NCBI RefSeq assembly: GCF_012927345.1
Contig: NZ_JABBGJ010000042.1
Location: 34,119-98,118 of the forward strand
DNA: 64,000 bases
Reading direction: 5' to 3'
Origin: Paraburkholderia polaris
Lineage (GTDB): Bacteria; Pseudomonadota; Gammaproteobacteria; Burkholderiales; Burkholderiaceae
The translations under genes were made by a program, and so were the position numbers. Under the pieces are notes generated by a model. It did not search any database, was not told the DNA's origin, and saw nothing but the letters and a program-made list of their open reading frames with translations. Below are positions 28,126-36,977 of this stretch, in pieces (position 1 is the first letter of the stretch; every line of letters starts with the position of its first letter).

Positions 28126-28221
28126 TTGTCATCTCGCGATCACCGCCGCCTCATGCCTCCCCATGCAGAATGAGTCATACCGGATACAACTTCGGTATGC
28201 AAATCATTCATGGAAAGATAG

Positions 28222-28539
28222 ATGAAATCGAAACGAATTATTCTAGCCACCATTCTCATGAGCGCGCTGTCCACATCGGCGCTGGCGAACAACGGCGACA
28301 GCGTCTCCGCACAGGGCGAATCGAACCGGATCGCACCGCCATCGTCGAAAAACGAATCTACCGCGCGAGCGCACCCACTCGGAAAAACACGCGCACAGGT
28401 CCGCAAGGAGCTCATCGACGCGCGCCGTGCGGGAACCATCCCGACCACTGAGGCCGACTATCCGCCAAGCCAGCGCACCATCGACGCGAACCGCGCCCGC
28501 AACCAGATTTTCGAGAATTTCTGGAGCAGCAAGGACTGA
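28222..28539 (+). CDS. DUF4148-type small secreted protein
   Basis: A 105-residue protein with a signal peptide (KRIILATILMSALSTSALA, cleavage after ALA likely) and the motif GKTRAQVRKELIDARRAG near residue 53, as in DUF4148. The tail (RARNQIFENFW) is short. GGAAAG lies shortly before the ATG. It directly follows the sensor kinase (97-nt gap) and precedes the carbonic anhydrase gene (29 nt), so it may belong to the same transcript as either. Function unknown. Confidence 0.8.
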   Translation: MKSKRIILATILMSALSTSALANNGDSVSAQGESNRIAPPSSKNESTARAHPLGKTRAQVRKELIDARRAGTIPTTEADYPPSQRTIDANRARNQIFENFWSSKD

Positions 28540-28568
28540 AGCGGACGCAACGACAAGGAGCACCACCG

Positions 28569-29195
28569 ATGACCTACCCTCAACGCATGCTGGTCGAAAA
28601 CCTCGCCTGGTCCGAAGAAATCAGCACCCGCGATCCGGCCTATTTCCAGCGCCTCGCCAGCGACCAGCGGCCCAACGTGTTGTGGCTCGGCTGCTCTGAC
28701 AGCCGCGTATCCGAAGTCATTACCCGCGCAATGCCCGGCGAGATCTTCGTTCACCGCAATATCGCGAATCTGGTCGGCGAACACGACGACAGTCTCGCGA
28801 GCGTACTCGAATATGCGATCGTCGTGCTGCGCGTGCAGCACATCATCGTATGCGGCCATCATTGCTGCGGCGGTGTGCAGGCGGCGTTGCGCCCGCCGGC
28901 GGCCGCGCTGCCTAACGTCAATCGCCGCATCGAGCCGATTCGTCGCCTGGCCGCACTGCATACCACTGAACTCCGTCTGCTGGAGGATTTCGACGCACGC
29001 GCCGACCGGCTCGCCGAGCTCAACGTGCTGGCGCAGGTACAGGCCCTGCACGCGATGCCGCTGATTCAAAGCGCACAACGTCCCGTGCAGATTCACGGCT
29101 GGATTTTTTCAATGCACGACGGCCGCCTGAAGGCGCTGACCGCCCCGCAGTGGGCGCTCAGCGACGCCGCCGACGCCCACGAGGCGGTCGGCTAA
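28569..29195 (+). CDS. Beta-class carbonic anhydrase
   Basis: A 208-residue beta-carbonic anhydrase, normal in length. Zinc ligands Cys42 (LGCSDSRV), His97 and Cys100 (CGHHCCGGV) are present, as is the Asp44-Arg46 dyad. It interconverts CO2 and bicarbonate in the cytoplasm. AAGGAG lies 8 nt before the ATG. A SulP transporter gene begins 151 nt downstream on the same strand, so the pair may form a bicarbonate-handling unit. Confidence 0.95.
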   Translation: MTYPQRMLVENLAWSEEISTRDPAYFQRLASDQRPNVLWLGCSDSRVSEVITRAMPGEIFVHRNIANLVGEHDDSLASVLEYAIVVLRVQHIIVCGHHCCGGVQAALRPPAAALPNVNRRIEPIRRLAALHTTELRLLEDFDARADRLAELNVLAQVQALHAMPLIQSAQRPVQIHGWIFSMHDGRLKALTAPQWALSDAADAHEAVG

Positions 29196-29346
29196 CCGCC
29201 GGAGCCGCACGCGTCCTGGTACCGGCGCATGCGAAACGGCAACGCGATCACCGCGTAACCCGCCACGTCCGAGTCGGCGATCCGCTTCTTCTGCGAGCGC
29301 CGCTCTCCTCCCCCAGTTCGTCCCCAGCTTCGAGGTAAGTCTCACG

Positions 29347-30843
29347 ATGACGCAAGCTCACGCCACCCCACCTCATGCCTCTCCCCCCCAAGCTCGCCCG
29401 GCATCGGCCTGGCGCACCGATCTGCTGGCCGGCATCAGCGTCTTCCTGATCGCGCTGCCGCTGTGTCTGGGCATTGCGACCGCCTCCGGCGTGGCGCCGT
29501 TCGCCGGCATTCTCGCCGGCGTGATCGGCGGGCTCGTGGTAGCACTGCTGAGCGGTTCGCGGCTGAGCGTAAGCGGCCCGGCAGCCGGTCTGGTGGTGAT
29601 CGTCGTGCAGGCGCTTGCCACGCTGGGCAGTTTCCCGGCGTTTCTGAGCGCGTTGGTGCTCGCGGGCGCCTTGCAATTGATGTTCGGTTTCCTGCGCGCC
29701 GGCAAACTGGCGAGTTACGTGCCCACGCCCGTGATCAACGGCATGCTCGCCGCGATCGGCATTCTGCTGATCATGAACCAGCTGCCGCTGGCAGTGGGTA
29801 TCGCCAATGGCGGCATTTCCGTCGCGATGCCGTTGCTGGCGCTCGCGTCGCTGGCAATTCTCCTCGCGTGGGAAACGCCCCGATTGCGCGCCTTCGCCCT
29901 CGTCCGCGCGATTCCCGCGCCGCTCGCCGTCGTGTCTTTCGGCATTGCCGCGACCGCGCTCATCGACACATTCGCGCCAGACGTGGCACTCGCGTCCACA
30001 CAGCGCGTCGCGATGCCGCCACTCGGCTCGTGGGATGCGCTGCGCCAGGCATTCACCTTCCCGGATCTCGCGCAGTGGCTCAGCCGCGATGTATGGCGCG
30101 TGGCCGTGGTGATCGCCATCGTCGCGAGTCTGGAGACCTTGCTGAGTCTCGAAGCACTCGAACAGATCGACCCGGACCATCAAAAAGCGGCGCCTGATCG
30201 CGAACTGAAGGCCCAAGGTGTCGGCAACCTGCTCGCCGGCCTGCTCGGCGCCTTGCCGCTCACCGCCGTGGTGGTGCGCAGCGCCGCCAACGTGCATGCA
30301 GGCGCGCGCGGCCGCCTGTCGTGCGTGACTCATGGCGTCATGCTGCTGATCGCCTGTCTCGCGTTGACCAGCGTGATCAATATGATTCCGCTCGCAAGCC
30401 TCGCGGCGATCCTGATTCATACCGGCTACAAACTCGCCAAGCCGCAATTGTTCGTGTCGATGGGTAAGGCGGGGTTCGCGCAGTTCGTGCCGTTCATCGG
30501 CACGATCGCGGGCGTGCTGGCGACTGATCTCCTGATCGGCATAGCGATCGGCTTCGCGCTGAGCGTCATGCTGGTGGTCGAGCGCAACATCCGCCGCGTG
30601 TTGAGTTTTACACGCGACGGCGACCACTATCTGCTGACCGTGCGCAAGAGCGCGACCTTCTTCTGCACACCGCAACTCAAGCACTATCTCGCGCAGATTC
30701 CGTCGGGCGCGACCTTGATTTTCGATGCGACGCATGCCGATCATATCGACCACGACGTGCACCAGGTGGTCGACAGTTACGCGGCGCGGGCGGGTGCTAG
30801 CGGCGTGCGCGTCGAGTACAAGCAGTGGCCGGCGCGCCGCTGA
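29347..30843 (+). CDS. SulP-family anion transporter (possible bicarbonate carrier)
   Basis: A 498-residue SulP/SLC26 protein. The family start is clear (DLLAGISVFLIALPLCLGIATASG, of which ALPLCLGIA is segment 1), followed by GVIGGLVVALLSGSRLSVSGPAAGL. It has about 11-12 membrane segments and a C-terminal STAS domain of about 80 residues (TVRKSATFFCTPQLKHYL; LIFDATHADHIDHDVHQVV). SulP proteins carry sulfate, bicarbonate or dicarboxylates. The adjacent carbonic anhydrase gene favours bicarbonate, by inference. GAGG lies upstream of the ATG at normal spacing. A longest-frame extension is not needed. Confidence 0.92.
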   Translation: MTQAHATPPHASPPQARPASAWRTDLLAGISVFLIALPLCLGIATASGVAPFAGILAGVIGGLVVALLSGSRLSVSGPAAGLVVIVVQALATLGSFPAFLSALVLAGALQLMFGFLRAGKLASYVPTPVINGMLAAIGILLIMNQLPLAVGIANGGISVAMPLLALASLAILLAWETPRLRAFALVRAIPAPLAVVSFGIAATALIDTFAPDVALASTQRVAMPPLGSWDALRQAFTFPDLAQWLSRDVWRVAVVIAIVASLETLLSLEALEQIDPDHQKAAPDRELKAQGVGNLLAGLLGALPLTAVVVRSAANVHAGARGRLSCVTHGVMLLIACLALTSVINMIPLASLAAILIHTGYKLAKPQLFVSMGKAGFAQFVPFIGTIAGVLATDLLIGIAIGFALSVMLVVERNIRRVLSFTRDGDHYLLTVRKSATFFCTPQLKHYLAQIPSGATLIFDATHADHIDHDVHQVVDSYAARAGASGVRVEYKQWPARR

Positions 30844-30865
30844 TTGAGGCCGGCGGGGGCGACGC

Positions 30866-31759
30866 TCAATCGAGAAACTCCGTCGCCCGCTTGCGCAGCA
30901 CCGCGCCGAAATCGTCGAGCCAGCCGATCGACAATCGCCAGCTCTGCCAGTAGAGATCGACGTCGATATGCTTGCCCGGCGCCATGTCCACCAACTCGCC
31001 GCTTGCCAGATGCGGCGCGATCATGCGTTCCGGGCACATGCCCCAGCCGAGGCCGGTCACGCAGGCGCGCAAAAAGCCGGCAACGTGCGGAATCCAGTGC
31101 AAGGGCGGCTCCAGTTCCGCCCGCGTGATGCGGCGCATGAAGCGCTTCTGCAACTGATCCTTCGGATTGAAATCGACGCACGGCGCCCGCCGCAGCGACT
31201 CGCGCGTGACACCATCAGCAAAATGACGCGCGCGAAACGCCGGTGTGCAGACCGCCAGATAGCGCATCCGCCCGAGCCGTGTGGAGCGGCAGCCCTGCAC
31301 CGGCTCGGCTTGCGTGGTGACCGCGCCCTGCACGCTGCCGTCACGAATCCGCTGCGCGGTGTGGTCCTGATCGTCGATCACCAGATCGAGCAGCATCTCC
31401 CGCTCGACACAGAATTGCGCCACGGCGTCGATAAACCAGGTGCCCACGCTGTCGTCGTTGACGGCCACGCGCAGCGCCGGCCATGGTTCCACCAGCGCGC
31501 CGGGCAGCGCCGGCAGCCGGCCGGTAAGTTCTGCTTCCAGCAACAGCACGCGTTCGGTATGGCGGCACAGCAGCGCACCCGAGGTGGTCGCGACACACGG
31601 CTGGCCGCGCTTCACGAGCACACTCCCCACCCTTTCCTCCAGCAGCTTGACCCGCTGGGAGACAGCTGACGGTGTCACATTCAGTTCGCTGGCGGCACGG
31701 TCGAACGAACCGTGCCGCACGACGGCGGCCAGTGCGTCGAGCAACGCATAGTCGAGCAT
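30866..31759 (-). CDS. argP: LysR regulator ArgP (arginine/lysine export regulator)
   Basis: A 297-residue LysR protein with HTH LDALAAVVRHGSFDRAASEL and VTPSAVSQRVKLLEERVG. The body matches ArgP/IciA/LysG proteins (VDFNPKDQLQKRFM; GLGWGMCPERM). It is divergent from the argO-type exporter gene with a 97-nt shared control region, the classic arrangement. ArgP activates argO when arginine accumulates and responds oppositely to lysine in E. coli; the same is inferred here. Confidence 0.92.
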   Translation of the reverse strand: MLDYALLDALAAVVRHGSFDRAASELNVTPSAVSQRVKLLEERVGSVLVKRGQPCVATTSGALLCRHTERVLLLEAELTGRLPALPGALVEPWPALRVAVNDDSVGTWFIDAVAQFCVEREMLLDLVIDDQDHTAQRIRDGSVQGAVTTQAEPVQGCRSTRLGRMRYLAVCTPAFRARHFADGVTRESLRRAPCVDFNPKDQLQKRFMRRITRAELEPPLHWIPHVAGFLRACVTGLGWGMCPERMIAPHLASGELVDMAPGKHIDVDLYWQSWRLSIGWLDDFGAVLRKRATEFLD

Positions 31760-31856
31760 TAGCGTTCCTTAATCGGCATTAATTAAATTAGCTTCTCTTA
31801 TGATCGGCAAAACCGCAGACTAGCCTCGTTCGCTTCCCCCGTCTACTGGATCGATT
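31760..31856. promoter_or_regulatory. argP-argO divergent control region
   Basis: A 97-nt region between divergent starts, AT-rich at 31770-31800 (cattaattaaattagc), unlike its surroundings. This is where ArgP and the argO promoter are expected. Exact operator boundaries were not resolved. Confidence 0.55.
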
Positions 31857-32492
31857 ATGAACTGGCTGTCTTTTTCCCATGGTGCCGCCCTGTGTGCGTC
31901 GCTGATCGTGACGATCGGCGCGCAGAACGCCTTTGTGCTCCGTCAGGGCATCATGCGCTCGCACGTCGGCAAAATCGTCGCGCTGTGCGCGCTGTCGGAC
32001 TTCATCCTGATCGGCGCCGGTGTCGGTGGTGCGTCCGTCCTGGTGGAACGCTTTCCGGTCTTCGTCCACGCGATGCTGTATGTCGGGCTCGCCTATCTGG
32101 CATGGTTCGGTGTCAACGCGCTACGCCGTGCAGTGCGGCCGGGCCATGCGGTGCTGGACGCCAATGGGAGCGGCGCGGCGCCGGGCGCGAGCGCGGCCCC
32201 CGTGCAACGTGCGATGCCGATCATTCTGATGACATTGGCCTTCACGTGGCTCAATCCGCACGTTTATCTCGACACCTTTCTGCTGATCGGCACGGCCGGC
32301 GCACGCGAACCTGAGGGCGCACGGGTGGCGTTCGCGCTCGGCGCGATGGCCGTGAGCGGGGTCTGGTTTATCGGTCTGGGTTACGGCGCCCGTGCGTTGG
32401 CGCCGCTGTTTCGCAGGGCGACCGCATGGCGCGTGCTGGATGGCGCGATCGGCAGCATGGTGTTGCTGCTGGCGGTGACGCAGTTGCGGTGA
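31857..32492 (+). CDS. argO: LysE/ArgO-family amino acid exporter
   Basis: A 211-residue membrane protein with about six hydrophobic segments. Family motifs are GAQNAFVLRQGIMRSH in segment 1-2 and LTLAFTWLNPHVYLDT in the middle. It exports basic amino acids such as arginine or lysine from the cytoplasm. The divergent ArgP regulator strongly supports this reading. An Ala/Gly/Pro-rich loop (about residues 100-120) is longer than I would expect. A hairpin at 32509 follows the stop. Confidence 0.93.
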   Translation: MNWLSFSHGAALCASLIVTIGAQNAFVLRQGIMRSHVGKIVALCALSDFILIGAGVGGASVLVERFPVFVHAMLYVGLAYLAWFGVNALRRAVRPGHAVLDANGSGAAPGASAAPVQRAMPIILMTLAFTWLNPHVYLDTFLLIGTAGAREPEGARVAFALGAMAVSGVWFIGLGYGARALAPLFRRATAWRVLDGAIGSMVLLLAVTQLR

Positions 32493-32508
32493 GCAGACCA
32501 CCTGAAGA

Positions 32509-32528
32509 AGCGCGCCAGCCGGCGCGCT
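32509..32528. terminator. Hairpin between argO and the cellulose operon end
   Basis: An 8-bp perfect stem AGCGCGCC/GGCGCGCT with an AGCC loop lies between two convergent stop codons (32492 and 32542). It lacks a T tract, so it is a probable but not certain bidirectional terminator. Confidence 0.5.
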
Positions 32529-32541
32529 ACCGCGCAAACGC

Positions 32542-32841
32542 TTAATCGGCCGCCGCAGCTTGCACGGATTCGTGCATAACTGACGCGGTGGACACGGTGG
32601 GCTCCATAAGCACCGCAGACACCGCAGGCACCGCAGGCGCCGCGGCCTCGTCGAGCGGCACTAGCTTCATCAGCCGGGCGAGCACCGGCCACTTCACAAG
32701 CGACCGCTGATACGACTCCCGCGCCTGTTCGTCGAAGTACCTGGCCGGATCGACTTCGGGCAATCGGCGCCCAAGGCCGGTGATATCGTTCACCGGCCAG
32801 CCGCCCGGCTGCGCCTTTACTTCAGGATTGGCTACTGTCAT
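32542..32841 (-). CDS. bcsR: Cellulose synthase regulator-like small protein BcsR
   Basis: A 99-residue protein. The conserved BcsR motif is visible: NDITGLGRRLPEVDPARYFDE then SLVKWPVLARLMKLV (about residues 20-62), followed by an Ala/Val-rich tail. In E. coli BcsR binds BcsQ and supports assembly of the synthase complex. The start is set at 32841 because its ATG overlaps the bcsG stop as ATGA; a 5-residue longer form is possible. It is the last gene of the operon here, whereas in E. coli it comes first. This assignment rests on the short motif and on operon context. Confidence 0.72.
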   Translation of the reverse strand: MTVANPEVKAQPGGWPVNDITGLGRRLPEVDPARYFDEQARESYQRSLVKWPVLARLMKLVPLDEAAAPAVPAVSAVLMEPTVSTASVMHESVQAAAAD

Positions 32842-34388
32842 TTGCCGTCCACCCATACGCCATCCGGCGTCTTGACCACGTAGCCGGACGCCGTCTTCAT
32901 CGTCACAGTTCCCTCGTTCTCGCCAACCATCTGCGTTTGCGGCAGGTTGGCTGCGTATTGCGACAAGGTCACACCCGGCTTGAACGGACTGTTCGAAACC
33001 AGATTCGACAGCAATTGAGCGATCGCGAGAAAGCTCGTCGGATTGTCGATCACCGTGGTCGGTCCGTGGTTGCCCTGGAAGCCGACCAGCCGCACACCGG
33101 CCGGACCGTGGACCACCCGCGGCGTCGGAATCTCGCGCAGCCCGGCCACCTGATTTTGATCCCCACGCAGCGCCGCGCCATGCTCCGGCACGAACACGAT
33201 CACCGCGCGCCGCCCCGAGGCCGCGATCAGATCAGCAAAGCGGTCGAAGTCGCTCATCAGCTTGTTCACGCGCTGCGGGTACGAGTCGATACTCGACAGA
33301 TTGCTGTTCGGCAAACGGTTGCCGTCGTGCAGGCTGATCGTGTTGTAGTACAGCGCCACCGGGCCGGGCGTATTTGCGCGTTGCGCATACCAGTTGGCGA
33401 GCGTCGCGTAATCGTCGCGAATGGCCGAACCGTCGAAGGCATGCATCGCGACCGGCACGCTCGTGTTCGAGATCATCGGCACGTTCGGCACGCCGGCGTT
33501 GTCATGCACCAGTTCCAGGAAGTTGTCGAAGTGGCCGTCGTGATTCAGCATCGTCTGCGGCGTGTAGCCGGCCTGCGCGAGGTCGGCCAGCAGGTGGCAT
33601 TGCTGCGGCGCATCCTTGTAGAGATCCGCGTGCGCTTCCTGTCCGCAGCTCGCCCGCAGCACGCGAATCGCGGCCGGGCCGCTGTAGCTGGCGGCTGTGC
33701 TGAAGTTGCTGAACAGATAGTCGAAGTGGCTCAGCATCGGGTGATTGCGTGCCTTCACCGCGTCGAGGTCGTCCCACGACAACGAACAGATATGCAGCAC
33801 GATCACGTCAAACTGCGTGTTCGCATCGGCGCCGAGATGGCCGAAGGTGACTTGCCGTTGTGATTCCTGCGTGCGGAAGGCCGACAGCGCCGCGTTATGG
33901 TCGAGCGGCTGCGCGGCAAGCGCATTGCTGGATGCGGGCGTAGCCGGTCCGATCTGCAGCCGCGCGTACACCGCGTTGCCCTGTTGCCATAGCGGGATCG
34001 CGACCAGCGCGATCAGCACGAAAGTCGCCACGCGCAGCCAGCGGTTGACGATCAGATAGCCAACCAGGCCGCCGAGCGCAGTGAGCAGCAGCATCGGCGG
34101 CAAGAAACGCTGCGCGAGTTCGAGCCAGTAGCCAAAACTGAAGGTGGTGAGGTTGCCGAATTCTTCGGTCAGGCGCGAGAACGGCGGCACATTGGCTTCG
34201 TGGTACATCAGCGGGATGCCGATCGCGAGACCGAGCAGGTTGCGCAGGACGCGCCACCCGCGATGGCGCAGCGTCGCGCTCGCCGCCAGCGCCAGTGCGA
34301 AGCCGATGTTGGCGATCCACACCGGCTGTAGATGGCCGCCCGCGAACAGGTACAGCTTGATGATGAAATACAGGTTCCACAGCGTCAT
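32838..34388 (-). CDS. bcsG: Cellulose phosphoethanolamine transferase BcsG
   Basis: A 516-residue protein with four to five N-terminal membrane segments (to about residue 135) and a periplasmic alkaline-phosphatase-fold domain. Catalytic features are kept: Cys201 in LHICSLSWDDL, the nucleophile region ASYSGPAAIRVLRASCGQ, and the metal pair in VIVFVPEHGAALRGD. BcsG transfers phosphoethanolamine from membrane lipid to cellulose as it is exported, in the type II operons that also carry bcsE and bcsF. The start lies 42 nt after the bcsA stop; its stop overlaps bcsR by 4 bp. Confidence 0.93.
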   Translation of the reverse strand: MTLWNLYFIIKLYLFAGGHLQPVWIANIGFALALAASATLRHRGWRVLRNLLGLAIGIPLMYHEANVPPFSRLTEEFGNLTTFSFGYWLELAQRFLPPMLLLTALGGLVGYLIVNRWLRVATFVLIALVAIPLWQQGNAVYARLQIGPATPASSNALAAQPLDHNAALSAFRTQESQRQVTFGHLGADANTQFDVIVLHICSLSWDDLDAVKARNHPMLSHFDYLFSNFSTAASYSGPAAIRVLRASCGQEAHADLYKDAPQQCHLLADLAQAGYTPQTMLNHDGHFDNFLELVHDNAGVPNVPMISNTSVPVAMHAFDGSAIRDDYATLANWYAQRANTPGPVALYYNTISLHDGNRLPNSNLSSIDSYPQRVNKLMSDFDRFADLIAASGRRAVIVFVPEHGAALRGDQNQVAGLREIPTPRVVHGPAGVRLVGFQGNHGPTTVIDNPTSFLAIAQLLSNLVSNSPFKPGVTLSQYAANLPQTQMVGENEGTVTMKTASGYVVKTPDGVWVDGK

Positions 34389-34430
34389 TTACGGAGTTCT
34401 CTCATTGGCCGGGCGCACGCGCCACCGGCA

Positions 34431-36977
34431 TTAATAGCGTGTACGGTCCAGCGCGAGCAGCGACTGAACAGCGCGCAACGCGCCGCTCAATAGCCGCGAA
34501 TAACCTTCGATGCCCATCGTCAGCACTTCCTTCAGGCCGCGCAGCGGCGCGTCCTCGATGGTCTGTTCGTCCCAGTTGAGCCAGGCGTCGGCGCGGCCGA
34601 ACGTACATTGCACCATCTGCCGCTCCTGTTCGAGCGTCAGGCCATCGAAGCGCACGCCGAGGTGCGAGCCCACAAAGCGGCTCACGTGCACCGGAAAATG
34701 GAATTGCCGGTCGCCACGGCTCAGGCACACGCCGAGGCTGTCGCCGAGCGCAAGTTTCAACGCCGGATCGACTTCGAGACCGAGACCGCCGGTCGAATAG
34801 TCACTGGTGGTGCACGCCACCGTCGTGCCGTCCACGAGCAGCAGCGTCGCCGCGGCTCGCATCGCGATACGGTGGGTGACGCGCACCTGCTTCGCCTCGC
34901 GCGCCACGCTCGCTGCCGCACCGAGCATCACGAGGTTGTAGAGCGTCCAGAATACGTTCATCAGGATCGTCGCGGTTTCACCGCCCGGCCCGAACGTCAG
35001 CCGGACCACGCCCGCCGTCAGCGCGCAACCGTTCAGCGCCAGCAGCACCAGATAGGGTTTCGACACCGCCCAGTCGAAGTAGCCTTCGTCGATGCGCCCG
35101 CCCTTGTCGGTCACATTGAACTTGCCGTGTTTCGGGCTAAAAAACGCGATCGTGGTCGGCAGCGCGATGTACCACGCGAGCACCGATTCGTAGACTTCGG
35201 CCCAGAACGAGTGGCGGAATTTGCCCTGCATCCGCGAGTTCGCGATGTTGGCGAGCACGATATAGGGCAGCACGAAGCTCGCGATGGTGGTCGCGGACGC
35301 GTTGATGAAATACATCTGGAAGAACAGGTACGCCATCGGCATGGTCAGGAAGATGAGCCGCGGCACGCCGTAGAAGAAATGCAGCATCGCGTTGCCGTAG
35401 CACAGGCGCTGGAAGAAACCCAGACCGCGGCCGAAAAACGGATTGTCGATGCGGAAAATCTGCGCCATGCCGCGCGCCCACCGGGTGCGTTGCTTGATGT
35501 GGCTGGCGAGACTTTCGGTGGCGAGACCGGCTGCCTGCACGGTCGGCAGATACGCGGTCGTATAGCCGCGCCGGTGCAGTTTGAGTGCGGTGTGCGCGTC
35601 TTCCGTGACCGTTTCGACCGCCACGCCGCCGACTTCGACGAGCGCAGTGCGCTTGATGACCGCGCACGAGCCACAGAAGAACGACGCGTTCCACAGGTCG
35701 TTGCCGGACTGCACGAGCCCGTAGAACAGATTGCCTTCGTTAGGCACGCGGCGGAAGGTGCCAAGATTGCGCTCGAACGGATCGGGCGAGAAGAAATGAT
35801 GTGGCGTCTGCACCATCGCGCAGCGGGCGTCGCGCAGGAATGTGCCCATCGTGGTTTGCAGAAACGAGCGGGTCGGCACGTGATCGCAATCGAAGATCAC
35901 AATGTACTCGGCGTTCGTTTTTTCGAGCGCGCGGTTAATGTTGCCCGCTTTCGCATGCTGGTTGTCGTCGCGCGTGATGTAGCCGATGCCGGCATCGCGC
36001 GCAAAATTCCTGAATTCCTCGCGATGACCGTCGTCGAGCAGATAGACCCGCAGCTTGTCCGCGGGCCAGTCGATGCCCTGAGCGGCGAACACGGTCGGCC
36101 GCACCACCGTCAACGGTTCGTTGTAGGTCGGGATATAGATGTCGACGCTCGGCCAGCTCGAGGTATCGGCGGGCAGCTCGGCAACCGTACGGTTGAGCGG
36201 CCATGCGGTCTGCACGAAACCGAGCAGCAGAATGATCCAGGTGTACGCTTCGGCGCCGAACAGCAGATAGCCGAGAATCGCCTCGCCCGGCGTCTGGAAC
36301 GACAGTGTCTGGGTGACGCGCCACCAGACGTAGCGCACCATCGCGAGCAAGGCCAGGGTCGTCAGGATCAGCACGGGCATGCGGCCGGGGAAACGGCGCA
36401 CCACCAACGCCGCGACTACCAGCACCGCGAAGAATTCGAACTGGCCTTCCGTCGCCAGCGGCGAGGTGCCGATCATGGTCCACAACGCAGCGCCCGCCAC
36501 CACGATGAGCGGCAGGAGCCAGCGAATGTGGCCAATGCGCTGGGTGCCGGCTTCGAGCCGCATGCCCCAGCGTTGCCACGGCAGACTCGGCAGCATCGCT
36601 TCGATGCGCCGGCGCACGCGCCGCCAGCGCAGCAGCACCGGCACCAGCCAGCGGTCGATCCACGCGAGCACCGCGCGCACTTTGACCGCGCCCGTCTGGG
36701 CGTGCGGCTTCGGCGCCCGGATGAACGCGCGCCACAACCAAGCACGCAGGCGATGCGGTTCGAGCACGCCCCACTGCGCGGCCTGATGCAGCACGGCGGC
36801 ACGAATCCACAGGCGCGCGACATCCGCCTTGCCGGCTGCCGGCGGCTGGAAGAACACGCGCACGAACCAGTCGAGCGCCGTGCGCTCGGCGGGCAGTCCG
36901 AGGCCGCGCGCGAGCCAGTCCAGCGCGCGCTGGCGTAGCGTGCGCTCGCTGCGACCGGCGGATGCGGGTCCGTTCAT
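34431..36977 (-). CDS. bcsA: Cellulose synthase catalytic subunit BcsA
   Basis: An 848-residue inner-membrane GT2 glycosyltransferase with a PilZ domain. It has a long N-terminal region (to about 150), membrane segments, then the catalytic domain: VDIYIPTYNEP, VIFDCDHVPTRSF (DxD), VETVTEDAHTAL (TED base) and IKQRTRWARGM (QxxRW). The C-terminal PilZ has RVTHR (RxxxR) and DYSTGGLG (DxSxxG) for c-di-GMP binding. It makes beta-1,4-glucan from UDP-glucose and moves it outward. The start is placed at the ATG (36977) that overlaps the bcsQ stop as ATGA; a GTG two codons upstream is the alternative. In this operon it is the seventh of nine genes. Confidence 0.97.
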   Translation of the reverse strand: MNGPASAGRSERTLRQRALDWLARGLGLPAERTALDWFVRVFFQPPAAGKADVARLWIRAAVLHQAAQWGVLEPHRLRAWLWRAFIRAPKPHAQTGAVKVRAVLAWIDRWLVPVLLRWRRVRRRIEAMLPSLPWQRWGMRLEAGTQRIGHIRWLLPLIVVAGAALWTMIGTSPLATEGQFEFFAVLVVAALVVRRFPGRMPVLILTTLALLAMVRYVWWRVTQTLSFQTPGEAILGYLLFGAEAYTWIILLLGFVQTAWPLNRTVAELPADTSSWPSVDIYIPTYNEPLTVVRPTVFAAQGIDWPADKLRVYLLDDGHREEFRNFARDAGIGYITRDDNQHAKAGNINRALEKTNAEYIVIFDCDHVPTRSFLQTTMGTFLRDARCAMVQTPHHFFSPDPFERNLGTFRRVPNEGNLFYGLVQSGNDLWNASFFCGSCAVIKRTALVEVGGVAVETVTEDAHTALKLHRRGYTTAYLPTVQAAGLATESLASHIKQRTRWARGMAQIFRIDNPFFGRGLGFFQRLCYGNAMLHFFYGVPRLIFLTMPMAYLFFQMYFINASATTIASFVLPYIVLANIANSRMQGKFRHSFWAEVYESVLAWYIALPTTIAFFSPKHGKFNVTDKGGRIDEGYFDWAVSKPYLVLLALNGCALTAGVVRLTFGPGGETATILMNVFWTLYNLVMLGAAASVAREAKQVRVTHRIAMRAAATLLLVDGTTVACTTSDYSTGGLGLEVDPALKLALGDSLGVCLSRGDRQFHFPVHVSRFVGSHLGVRFDGLTLEQERQMVQCTFGRADAWLNWDEQTIEDAPLRGLKEVLTMGIEGYSRLLSGALRAVQSLLALDRTRY

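Noticed and set aside
34608..36938. Plus-strand frame of 776 codons opposite bcsA
   Set aside because: Shadow of BcsA, whose motifs are all on the minus strand; composition is Arg/Glu/His-rich.
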